Assembly: GCA_013397075.1 (NCBI GenBank) | Contig: VWZS01005960.1 | Span: 556,308-620,307 of the forward strand | From: Rhabdornis inornatus | Taxonomy: Eukaryota; Chordata; Aves; Passeriformes; Rhabdornithidae | Direction of reading: 5' to 3' | Length of the DNA: 64,000 nt | In this document: positions 24,983 through 35,042 of the stretch, piece after piece | Layout of the letters: each line of letters opens with the position of its first letter | How positions within the stretch are numbered: position 1 is the stretch's first letter | The notes under the pieces: generated by a model | Database searches by the model: none | What the model was told of the DNA's origin: nothing | What the model saw: only the letters and a program-made list of their open reading frames with translations | Translations under genes and position numbers: made by a program

Positions 24983-25153
24983 TTAGGCCAGCTTTTCCTG
25001 CTTTCCCCTAATGTAGGTCCCATAGTAGAAGTGTAGGAAGAGAGCCAGGAGGCTGAGGCTGTAGAGGAAGACTGCAGTGTTGAAGCCATCAGGGAACGGG
25101 CACTCTGTGAAGAGGTTGTAGGAAGAATGAGCAGCAACGGCCACAAACTGGCA
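24983..25153 (-). CDS. ELOVL8: ELOVL8 coding exon 7 (terminal)
   Basis: The acceptor CCTCTTCCAG is followed by CQF, which completes the conserved LQxxQF motif across the junction, then YNLFTECPFPDGFN, a last hydrophobic span and HFYYGTY. The TAA stop is at 24985-24983. A candidate polyadenylation signal AATAAA on the minus strand lies at 23606-23601, which would mean a 3' UTR of about 1.4 kb; this is a guess. Confidence 0.88.
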   Translation of the reverse strand, partial: CQFVAVAAHSSYNLFTECPFPDGFNTAVFLYSLSLLALFLHFYYGTYIRGKQEKLA

Positions 25154-28100
25154 CTGGAAGAGGTGGAAAAAAGAAGCAGCCAGATTAGGGACACCTCAGC
25201 TTGGCCATTGAGACCTTCACAGCTATCACAACATCCTAGCAGTGTCCTCAACCCAGAAGATCATTGGCTTGCCTCTCCTGGCATCCCTGGGAACCTGCCT
25301 TTCAAGCCCAGCAGTGTTTCCCCACCAGGAAAGATGCCCATCCAAGCTGGAGGTTTAACCAACCCAGCCTCTCCTGCCCTTGGCCCATTTCTCTGCCAGA
25401 GTGCAGTAACTGAGATGTTGGAATATGGAAACTAGAGGTGGGAGATTCCTCTTCCCCAGTGGTAATCAGGTTATTATACCCATAATTATTTTGATTTGTA
25501 TTTTAGCTTGCAGAGAGGAACTACAGATACTACCCTTATTCATTTAAACATTAAACAATTTTTTTTTTGTATTTTATTAAGTCACCTGTCTCAATACCCT
25601 GAAGCAATGAATTCTACCTACCAAAAAGCTATTAAATATTTTTTTCCTGTGCTATAATTTGCATTACAAGTACCTTTTTATTTCATGCAATGCTTTTTTG
25701 TTCTGCTTTGCCATGCAGGCTAAGTTAGAATTCTGGAGCAGCCTTCACTGCACCACTATTTTACACATATCCTCTTCTTCCCTTGTAACTGCATACTTTT
25801 GGTTTGCAAAGCCTCTCTTTGAGTAGAAAAAACCCTTCTACAACCATTGTCCTTGTCTGGACCATTGCATTTATGCTGTATCTTTGAAAAAACACGGGGT
25901 TTTCTGGATTTGTAACTTTGTCAGAGATGAAGGAAAGAAAATCCAAAGGGATTTTCTAGAGAAAGAGTAAAATTCACATATTTCTCTTTAACTTGCCTGT
26001 TTGCCTGCTGTTAGAGACACCCTTCCTTTCTGAAAGGAACTGAATCAAAGCTCCCCAATCTGCTGCCCTATTGAGAATCCAAAGTTTTCCTAAATCACTG
26101 CCCCCACCTCTCCACATCAAGCTCTGTTTTCAGTGCTCCGTATACAACATAAACAGGAGGAATCCAATCGTTAATTTTTCTCTCCCCTTCCCATTACAAA
26201 GCTGTGGATAATTAGTTTGATGTGGTCACTGAAGGCCTCCAACAGTCTTGTGAAAGCAGCATTTGGAGCAGGTCACCCATGGCTTCACCTCTCAGAGTGT
26301 CACAGGAGGGCACCTGGGGACATGCTGCTCTCCATGGGCAGCAAACAGAGATTGAGCCAGTGAGGTGACAGACAGCAGGGGCCACCATACCTGACCCAGG
26401 GGAGGGCAGGGAAGGACACCTGGAGATCATTACCAGCTGCAGGATGGTCAGGTAACGCTTCCACCACAGGTGCCGGCGCATCCACGGTCCCAGGCTGGCC
26501 AGGGCGTAGTAGCCATACATGAAGATGTGGACAAAGGAGTTCAGCATCCCAATGAAGAAGGCTAAGGAGTGAAGAAGTGAGGGTAAACAAGGCACACGAC
26601 CCATTTCAAGCCCATGAAGGACTCACAGCCACTGTGGTGATGCTTCCAAAACACATCACACCCACCCCCGTGCATGAACATTCCACCCAGGCTCTGCCCT
26701 GGAAGCACGCTTCTCCCTTCCTTCAGCAGCCAGAATCATTGGATGGGTTGGGTGGAAGGGACTTTAAAGGCCATTAGCTCCAACCCCCAGGGTACATCTC
26801 CCACCTGAGTTGCCCAGAGCCCCATCCAATCTGGCCTTGAACACTGCCAGGGTGGGGGCATCCACAATATATCCATCCCATATCAAGTGTTCAGGGACAG
26901 AGAAGGCTCCAAAGGGAGAGGAGAGACTTTGATCATCTGACCTAAGCATATCACACCATTCTGGTGTCAAGGCCATGTAGCCAAAATGGCTTCCCAAAAA
27001 AGAATGCCCCAGCATCTTGTAAGGCCATCTAAAGTGGCTTAGTACCCAGATGCTTCTCTTCCAGTTGAACAAAAAGGGGCAGGGTTCTGGATACAGCCCA
27101 GAAATGGGCACAGCCAGAGCAGGAGACAGAGCCAGAACCTGGGCTGCTGCCCCAGGGCCTCTGAATGGGGAGTGAGGGAGGAGATGTACATAGACCTTCT
27201 GTAGGATGTTATTCTTCCTGTTTGGACTCACTCTGACGGCACACTCTCATTCTAGGTGAGGCAGTGAACATGGCAACTTAAATAGCCCCAAGATCTGAGC
27301 AGATGGGATCATCTGAAATGCACGTGCTTTTCTCACCTTCGGAAGTAGGTGAGCTTCCTACCTGCCAGTCAGCCCATCTGCACGGTTAATGCTGCCTCCA
27401 CAGCCCCAAAAAGCCATGAGAAACACAAGGTTTTCTTGCAGCAGCATTTCTTACAAGCATACCTTGTCCTCCAGGCACGTATTTGACCCCTGACCACCAG
27501 TTGAAGAGCATAGAACCATGATGGTACACGTGCAGGAAAGTCACCTGCTCTTGTTTCTTGCGCAGAATTAAGAAAACCTGAAAGAGGCCAGGCAAAAGAA
27601 AACCTTGAGTTGATGTGTTTAGACAAAAATTTCACTTTATATATATATATCTATAATTTTATAAAAAGCCATAAAAATAGCTAATGATGAGTCTGAATCT
27701 CCCAAACCCATTTGCTCTGCTGTTGACAAAAACTGGTGACATGCAGTAGAACTTATAGGTGGAAGTGGAAGACAGAATTTCTTCCGCAAAGCCCGAAATA
27801 TTTTTATGTCTGGACTCAGGGCCCAAAGTCCAAAGAGGACACATCTGAGATGCTGACTGAGCTTCCATACAATTCACAGCTGCTTGGGTCTGCTCCTTTT
27901 CAGGACATAGGTTGTATATTTACTGCTACCAGACAATAACCCACAGAAAAACCACTGTGTTGAATGGCCAAACCCTCCTGGAATTTGCATTAGTAAAGAG
28001 AATGGTTTTGCCAGATGAATGCATGTCAGGTCAGTGCATTTTACCATGCACATGCACACACACACCAAAAAGTGAATCTGCTTTTCAGGCACTCAGGACT

Positions 28101-31100
28101 GGCAAAAAGTTGTTGGTTTTTTTTTTTGTTTTTTTTTTGCTTTTGGTGCTTTTGTTGCTGATGCAAACAGAGAGGGGATTGGACAACCCCCTAGCAATAG
28201 GCCTAGGGAAGATCCATATATTTATTCACATTTCAGTGGGTTATCAATTTACATCCCAAAGAGCTGTGAAGTTTTGGGCTAGGGCACAGCTTTCTTCTGC
28301 TGGCCTTGTGCAGTCAATTAGTTCATTTACAGTGCAGAAGCAGACCTGAAGCTAAGCTATAAAGAGGTGGACTTTCAATTGCCCCAGGACACAAACCTTT
28401 AGCACACAGCTCCCAGATAATCCATGGCAGCAGAGATGCCAGGACTTGTCCACTTGCAGCTCCTTTTCTGCTCCACTGTTAATCAGCCAGCCAGGCAATA
28501 GCAGAACCTGTGTGGCACCAGCAGCTCAAATTTTGGGGGTCCACCTGGCAGCAGCCAGGGTTAAAGCCTCTCCCCTAGCACTGTGCCCAGCCTCAGGAAG
28601 GGCTCTGGGGAGGGAGTGTGTGCAGCCAAGAGATGGAGACAGGCAGCGAATCAATACAGGATCAAGCCAGGACATCAGTTCTGGCACGCTGCCCCTTTCT
28701 GACAAGGAAGTATCTGTTTCCCGCTGAGGAGCTGAGCCCTCCTTACCGTATCCAGCAGCTCGATGACTTTGGAGAAGAAGAACCACCAACACACTCTTGC
28801 CATCTGCTGGGCAGCACAAGACACGGCGGTTAGAGCTTTACCCAAAATCAACACATTTTCAACCATATCCCTGCCCACCTGGGGTCTGCAGCAAGGGGGA
28901 AAATTAAGTTTTGTTTTTGTTTTGTTTTGCTCTGTTTTTTGTTTTTTTTCGGTTTTGTTTTTTTTTTTAATTTTTTTTTTGTCCAGATGGCAAGACTCTG
29001 GAAAACTGAAAAGTTAATATGATGCTGGCATCTGTTCAAAGCAAGGCACTGTAACTCCAAATTCAAAGAGAAAAGACTCATGCAGCATTTTTGGAACGCT
29101 GATGCTGGACCCCCTGTGATGACCAAGTTTTAGCCAAAGCTCTCTGCTAAAAGAAGTGTTGAGTAAGATTTCTATCATGCAAGGCAGAGGATATAAAAAT
29201 TGGTTTTCTTGTTGGAAGAGATCACCCAGAATCCTTATAATCCATGCAAAGAATCACATCTATTTCAGAGGTAATTTGCAATATTGATACTTTAGCTGGC
29301 AAGATCACCCTCTCTGCAGTGATCAAAGAGCAAATGTAGATGGCTGGGTTGACTGAGATGATTAATTTTGGAGAACTAAAGCAAAGTGCACCAACTGTTG
29401 AAGCAGACAATTTAATGGGATAGATTTACAGGTGACAACAAACTGGAGTCAAAGCCTTCTTAGCCATGCAAATTGCTATTTATGTGCAAAAGAATCTGCA
29501 TAGCCAGGGGAGGGCAGGGCCTAAGGCAAGCCTTCTCCAGAACTGTACCCTCATTCCCAGCTCACTCCGGCTGTAATCCACTGGCTGGCACAGGTAGCTG
29601 TAGTTGGCCAAGACTGAAGTGACCAGAAACTGAAACAAACAAAAAGCAAATAGAAATAAATTTTCTGTTTAATACCATTTGTCACAAAAAAGATGGGCAT
29701 ATTAATGCTAAAGTACTAGGGTTTTAGTCTTACAGTTACTGACAGAAAATCCATGAACAAATAGTAAAAACCTAAAACAAAATACTTCATATCCTGGTTG
29801 GAATATTAAAAAAAGCAAATTTGGCCTAGGAAGATTTGTAACTCTTTGTGTAATCATTGGAGGGCTCAAAACTAATTCAGTAAGAATAGTGAATTCTAGG
29901 CTTCTGAGTCTCTCTGTGAGACTCTGTTCTTTGCAAAGATCACAGGCTGTCCTGTTTTGGTTGGTTACATTTGCCTGTTCATTGGAAAGCCAGAAACTGG
30001 ACCAAATAACCAGTAAAACTGAACAATCAAGCACAGAAAAGCAATTTTCACACCTGTCCTCAGATGGAGCAGCATTTGTTCAAAAAAAGCAAAAGCACTT
30101 TGGGTTAATACAACACTTGTGATACAAATTAAAATGTCGTATTTGTTGGCATCAGGATGTTTTTGAAACCTATTTGGCCATGTTCCCTTGAAGAGTTTTC
30201 AGTGGCCTGTTGTAATTCATTATCCTAGATGTATTGAAAATGGTAAGTCCCTCACCCCTGTAATGTCCTGTGGTTTGACCCTTCTCCCCTCTGGTCTGCC
30301 TAGCTGGCTGAGATCCAATTTCCCCCCGCCCCCTTTCAGACCCTAGAAAATACCTATGTGCCCTGGCCTCGCTCTCTTTCTGCTCCTGGGAGCCCACAAG
30401 AAATAAACCTCAAATTCTCCTCAGGGGGGAAAAGAGCCTCTTTTGTTATCTTTTATTCTGTCCATGTGGGGGAAACAGGCTTCTTCCTAGTATCTGAGCT
30501 AGTCTGGGGCTAGGGGGAAGCCTCATAACCTCTGCAGTGGCCTACATAAACTAGGGGGGACAGGCTTGTGGAAAAGCTTATGCATTCAGAACAAGCAGAA
30601 AAAAGTGTTCTTTACACTCTCTGCAGCAGGAAGACACAGGGTGCTTGGCACACCTGGAGAGAACTGCCAACTTTGGAAAATCATAGAATGTTAAGAAGTT
30701 GGAAGGGAGCTTAAAGATCATCTAGTCCCAGTCCCCTGCCTTGGGCTGGGACACCTTCCACTAGACCAGTGGCTCTCATCCTCAGAGATGGATCCATCAC
30801 CAGCCAGACTTGAGGTGAAATGAGGCCATTCCACATCCTCCACACACTCTGTGCCTAATGGCGAGATCTGAACTTGCAATCCATTCATTCAGGATGAATG
30901 AAATCCCATGTTAATTTCATGAACGGCAGGAGGACTGAGAAATGGGAGGAAATCAAGTACAGCAGGACAATACTGCTCCTCTTGTGGCAAAACATGGACA
31001 TGTCCAAGCCAGCTCCCACTCCCTTCAGCAGAGCCCATCAGCAAAAGCTGTTCAAACCCTGGAATCTGGAGGCTCTGGAATTCAAACCCTCCCCAGCTGC

Positions 31101-33171
31101 TTAGCTAGGAGCCAATCCTGCCTGCTTGTCACTGTAAGGCTAGGGAGCGGTGAAAAAATACAGCAACACGGGTTTTATCTAGAAAGTAGAAGAAGTGATT
31201 TATTGCAGGAGTAGGCACATTTTTATAGACTGGTTCACTGAACCAAGGATAGAATAAGCTCATTGGTCTAAGGAAGGCAACACCTCTCGTAAACATGCTC
31301 CTACCAAAACATCACGTTCCTCATGCACTCCTCCTGTCCACAACACCAGGTGCTAAACTTTGTTATTAATTCTTTCCTTTCTGTTTTCCTTTGAGTGGCT
31401 TGGGAAAACTCAAACTGCTGTTTTCCCTGGCTCTCACCAGCATCCACACCTGCTCACCTCGTAGAACATGTAGCTGGACAATGCCACCATGGCCAGGTTG
31501 TAGGTGAGCAGCGGAGCCCGCAGCTGCAGCCGCCGCCGCCGCCGCATGCAGGACGGCCCCAGTGCCACTACCAGGAGGTAGGAGGTGAAGATCAGGGTGA
31601 CAGGAACTGGGGAGTAGACCAGTGGCCACGGGTCTGTCCTTGGATCTGGAAACAAAACACACAGCCACAGCTGGCACCTCCACACAGCGCAGGGCGGATA
31701 TATTTAATTGCATTTAATTACTTCCCGTCAGCGCACTCGCTGGCAGAAAGAATTTTGGGGTCTCTGTGCCTTTGCAAAGCTGCGCCTCAGTCCTTCTGCT
31801 CTGACTCTGCCAAAAAGGCTTTTGCACAAAGGTTTTAGCCCAGGTTTTGGGTATGGACTGCAGTACTGGAAGGCAGATCTTTCCTGGGATGAGCTGGAGC
31901 CCTCCCTGGGTGAAAGGAGCGATCACAGACATTGCAGGGAGGCACAGGAGCAGCCAAAGCAACAGTGGCTCTTCAGGAGTGTAAATCTTTACAGCTAAAT
32001 AATAAAAGTGTTTCAATCACTGATGTTATTTCCTTACAATCCTTAGGACATCTGAAATTCTCCACTCCTTCATTTTTATATCTGCTGTCTTAAGAAGCAT
32101 GAATTCACCGGGAAATGCCAAAACACTTATCCCTGCTGAAACAGCTCTTCGGTCCTACAGCAAAGGGAAACTCAACATATTTTCTGTCATGCCACCTCCT
32201 CCTAATCCTGCTATCACCCAGGATATGTTATATCAGCAAAAATATCCCAAGTGCCATTCATGCTTTCCTTTCCTGTTCCCAGTGTGATCAGTGCTCTGTC
32301 AAACTTCTTCATTTTTTTATAATGCTGTATCAATCTGGACAGCTCTCTTAGTCCCTCACCCTTCTAAACCTCCCAGTTCTTTATGATGGCTGTTATGGGC
32401 TGTGTCGGGAGCTCTTTGATATTCCATTTCTGGATTTAGCCTGGTTTGTCAGAAGTCCTGAATTCCAGTTTACACTCTCTTATGAAATTCAAGTCCTGGA
32501 ACATTTACTGAGCATTATGCCCCATGTCCCCCTCCTGCCAAAGCCATCATGAAACCCTGCTGTTTTATCTTCATGGCATTTTGTGGCTTTTCTTTACATC
32601 CAGAGATACAACAGAGCCCTTTGGGACCAAGCTGAGACTCTAACTACTGAAGATCTGATGTCTCCTCACTGCAAGGTGTCAAATCTCAAGCATTGATGAG
32701 TGGTTACTGCCAATATTTCATTTGATAACAGGTTTTACTGGCATCACAAAGAGTTTAAACCCCAAAGTAAAACTCTTTAGTCAACATGACACATCAATAT
32801 CCATTAAAAAAAACAATTCCTTTAGTATTCCAGGCAATCCCAAGCATTTATTGCTTGTAGTCCTGTCAGAGCTCAATGGAAGACCCCCATCCTTTATTCC
32901 TTGCTGTGATTCAGTGGGAGGGGAATGTGATTCAATGTTTCCTGGGATGTTTCAAGACTTGAGGGAAGTTTGTGATCATGGAGAAGGAAAAGTGGAAATC
33001 TGCCTAGTGAAGAAAATGTGGGCTAGTATAAGGATTACATTCCTTCTAGGTTTGGTTTTCATGATCCTGCTATTCATGCAGAAATTCCCACTTTAGACAG
33101 CATCTCTACCTACCTCCACTTTCAAGAATCCAGTTGTAGAATTCCTCAGTTTTCTGCCAAGTTGAAGCCAT
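24983..33171 (-). CDS. ELOVL8: Very-long-chain fatty-acid elongase, ELOVL8-like, seven coding exons
   Basis: ELOVL enzymes are ER multi-pass condensing enzymes that add two carbons to long acyl-CoAs using malonyl-CoA. The exons, joined in frame with GT/AG ends, are 33171-33114, 31645-31458, 29629-29549, 28803-28747, 27577-27463, 26561-26434 and 25153-24983, giving 265 aa. Family motifs are present: KVIELLDT with RKK after it (about 121-136), the HVYHH histidine box at 144-148, NSFVH then MYGYY at 174-185, and LQLCQF at 207-212. The N-terminus MASTWQ, the DPWPLVYSP segment and MARVCWWFFFSKVIEL resemble fish elovl8 as I recall it, more than ELOVL4, 2 or 5. The C-terminus KQEKLA lacks a clean KKXX or KXKXX signal. 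Exact orthology needs a tree; membership of the ELOVL family is near certain. Confidence 0.87.
26434..26561 (-). CDS. ELOVL8: ELOVL8 coding exon 6
   Basis: The acceptor CTCCTTAG is followed by 128 bases encoding FFIGMLNSFVHIFMYGYY and LWWKRYLTILQL, before the donor GTAATG. Phase 1 in, phase 0 out. Confidence 0.9.
26732..26880 (-). mobile_element. CR1 fragment in ELOVL8 intron
   Basis: AGAATCATTGGATGGGTTGGG followed by GAAGGGACTTTAAAGGCC and GCCCCATCCAATCTGGCC. It lies between coding exons 5 and 6, in the same sense as the gene. Confidence 0.85.
27463..27577 (-). CDS. ELOVL8: ELOVL8 coding exon 5 with the histidine box
   Basis: The acceptor CTCTTTCAG is followed by 115 bases and the donor GTATGC, phase 1. 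It encodes VFLILRKK, the catalytic HVYHH box and the WWSGVKYVPGGQ segment. Confidence 0.92.
27636..27651. repeat. Short (TA)n tract in ELOVL8 intron
   Basis: About seven TA units just upstream, in gene direction, of the exon 5 acceptor. Confidence 0.7.
28747..28803 (-). CDS. ELOVL8: ELOVL8 coding exon 4
   Basis: Fifty-seven bases encode MARVCWWFFFSKVIELLDT, including the first conserved ELOVL motif, before the donor GTAAGG. The acceptor is a tandem CAGCAG. Use of the first AG would add one glutamine and extend the exon to 28,806. Confidence 0.88.
28904..28981. repeat. T-rich (TTTTG)n tract in ELOVL8 intron
   Basis: Low-complexity T/G sequence on the plus strand about 100 bp upstream of the exon 4 acceptor. 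On the gene's strand it is A-rich. Confidence 0.75.
29549..29629 (-). CDS. ELOVL8: ELOVL8 coding exon 3
   Basis: The acceptor TTTGTTTCAG is followed by 81 bases (27 codons) and a rather weak donor, GTACAG. It encodes the YSYLCQPVDYS signature that is common across ELOVL proteins. Phase 0 at both ends. Confidence 0.87.
30270..30560 (+). mobile_element. Possible LTR fragment
   Basis: The stretch begins TGTGGTTTGACCC, which resembles the start of the LTR at 62.7 kb. It has pyrimidine-rich DNA and then AATAAA at 30402-30407. The right end is not clear. It lies in the intron between coding exons 2 and 3 of ELOVL8. Confidence 0.3.
30679..30770 (-). mobile_element. CR1 3' end in ELOVL8 intron
   Basis: AATCATAGAATGTTAAGAAG, GGAAGGGAGCTTAAAGATC and GGGACACCTTCCACTAGACC identify a terminal CR1 scrap. 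Confidence 0.85.
31133..31345 (-). mobile_element. Candidate solo LTR of an endogenous retrovirus, in an ELOVL8 intron
   Basis: Read on the minus strand, this 213 bp block begins TGTTGTGG and ends CCTTACA, has a TATAAAAA box at 31227-31220 and an AATAAA signal at 31204-31199. That is a compact LTR plan. I see no convincing target-site duplication. It sits about 110 bp inside the intron after coding exon 2, in the same sense as the gene. Confidence 0.5.
31458..31645 (-). CDS. ELOVL8: ELOVL8 coding exon 2
   Basis: The acceptor TTTGTTTCCAG is followed by 188 bases in phase 1 and the donor GTGAGC. The exon encodes the DPWPLVYSPVPV segment and the first membrane spans, ending SSYMFYE. A run of five arginines follows CM and lies in the loop after the first span. 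Confidence 0.88.
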
Positions 33172-33179
33172 CCCAAGTT
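33114..33179 (-). CDS. ELOVL8: ELOVL8 coding exon 1 (carries the start codon)
   Basis: A pyrimidine-rich acceptor ending in CTTTCCAG precedes AACTTGGG and then ATG at 33171-33169, with G at -3 and +4. Nineteen codons (MASTWQKTEEFYNWILESG) plus one base run to the donor GTAGGT, phase 1. The acceptor shows that a non-coding exon lies upstream. Confidence 0.85.
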
Positions 33180-34341
33180 CTGGAAAGAAATTAATCTGAC
33201 TGAGTCTAGAATGAGGAGGCTCTTTAGACAAAGGCTCAGGACTACAGCTAATGAAAGGACAATAGTTTGCTTTCTAAAAACTTAACTTTTGGACCAGCAT
33301 TAAAGTCTCCTTTGAAAAAGGAAGAAAGAGAACCTCCCACACCCCTTGCAATGATTAGCTACTTAACTTCCAGATTTTATTTATTTATAAATTTAAATAA
33401 CTAATTTTTTAATATCCAGGTGGAGGTTGCACCTCTAAAAAATGCTCTGAGCAGCTGCATATGATCTGCCAGAGCCAGGAGGGAATTGCCAGTACCACTG
33501 GAAAATCAGTCACATGGCATTTTTTCCTAAAGCAGTGTGGGCACAACATTCATGTGAGGACTCACACCAGGTGCCATAACTGCATCCTTCTGCAGGTATT
33601 AGTGGATATTCTCAGTGCTGGAAGGCAGCTAGGGATTCATTCAGCACTCCTGCAGCTCCAGAGGTGTTAACAGAGCTGGTTATTTGGTTTTCTGAGACCC
33701 CAGTTTATACATTATTTTTTTTTTATCTGTATAGAATCTGTAATATAGTATATAAAGTAGAATACTCGTACATATTATGATGATCCTCCTCTTCCCTTCT
33801 TTCCTTTAGCAGGGAGATGTTTTCAATGGCACTTGGAAGTTCTCCTAGAAAAAACTTTTCTGCAGTTAGTTTCAATAGCTACCTTATCTAGTTCTCTCCA
33901 TTAACAAACACACAGGACCAGCTTCCTCCCAGTTTCATCTCCTGCTGGCATTGAGAAAAGCACATTTTCTCCTTTGACTCCTCCTCACAGACTGTGACAT
34001 CCATGCCCAACATCGTGTCGGTGACAGACACCCCCAAGTTTCTCTCCTGCAATCAATCCTTGCAGTCAAGCCCATTTTTGGGGTGTTCCTCTGACACAAA
34101 CCCGGGACTCCTGCGAGGTGTCACACCCATCCTGACACAGAGCCACATGCCCTTGTAATCCGGGCGGACTCTGCCAGCACCCAGATTAGTCGGTGATTAT
34201 CAGCTGGCTCAGAGTCAATCCAGCAGGGATTCCACACGGTTACATGCCCCCCAAACAATCCACAGGCATCCCAGCTCACTCCGCTTCCCTTCCTTCCCTG
34301 CCCAGACCGTGGGGAAGAGGCAGGAGGAGGAGCAGACTCAC

Positions 34342-34640
34342 CGCAGCAGCGCAGCTGGCTCCGAGCATCCCTTTCTCCTCCAGGTGTGTCCCCAGCCGGG
34401 GCGGCGCAGGTAGAGCCGGCAAGACAAGCAGCTGCAGCTTTCCTCTCCACACGGGAGGTGAGTACATCATCTGCAAGGTCTCCCGCAGCCGTGGTGGATC
34501 TCCATGCCTTCTTCTTCAGCCTCCCAAACTGCGGCGGCCACCAAAAACCCCGCGGCGAGCTGCCGGCACCGTAGGGTTGTGGCGCAACTTGGCCGGAGCA
34601 AGAGGTTACATCACATTCTCCTGCCCCGCCCTCTCCTGCC
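34342..34640 (-). promoter_or_regulatory. ELOVL8 GC-rich promoter and likely 5' UTR exon
   Basis: A GC- and CpG-rich patch lies about 1.2 kb upstream of the first coding exon. It holds a perfect Sp1-type GC box on the minus strand (GGGCGGGGC, 34631 to 34623). A consensus donor on the minus strand, GCG followed by GTGAGT with the exon ending at 34,342, would pair with the acceptor before 33,179. No TATA box is visible. The start site is inferred to lie roughly at 34.5-34.6 kb. Confidence 0.55.
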
Positions 34641-34964
34641 TCTCCCCACGCTGTTATCAGATTAGGGGGCTGGAAAGGAGAAGCAAACGAATGCAGAAGA
34701 GGACTGGGATTCCGCAGGAGTGAACCTCTGACCTTTAGTGCCACGCTCGGAGCCCGGCCGAGTGGGAACAGGGCCAACATTTCTTCTGCAGGTTTCTTCA
34801 GGACATGCCAGGACAGCTTTGGAGATGGTAAAAGACGAGGGATCACGGCTGGAAACCAGTCTGTTTGGAGCACTCCTTCACACCAGCACAAGGGGATGTC
34901 AGCAAGGGTTTTTGTGCTCAAAATAGGTCCAGACCACCAAATGAGGGGGCAGAGAGCAGTGGGA

Positions 34965-35042
34965 ACACTCACTCACTCACTCACTCACTCACTCACTCAC
35001 TCACTCACTCACTCACTCACTCACTCACTCACTCACTCACTC
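34965..35042. repeat. (ACTC)n microsatellite, about 19 units
   Basis: A perfect tetranucleotide run about 330 bp upstream of the ELOVL8 GC box. On the strand of that gene it reads (GAGT)n. It is expected to be length-variable. Confidence 0.95.

Noticed and set aside
24880..25251. 123-codon minus frame in the last ELOVL8 exon
   Set aside because: It is out of frame with the elongase; the correct frame begins at the splice acceptor and ends at 24,983.
34121..34972. 283-codon minus frame over the ELOVL8 promoter
   Set aside because: GC-rich island with few stops; composition is not protein-like and the region is better explained as promoter and 5' UTR.
34965..35042. CRISPR-like or protein repeat from the ACTC run
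   Set aside because: A perfect tetranucleotide microsatellite in a vertebrate genome; no spacers.
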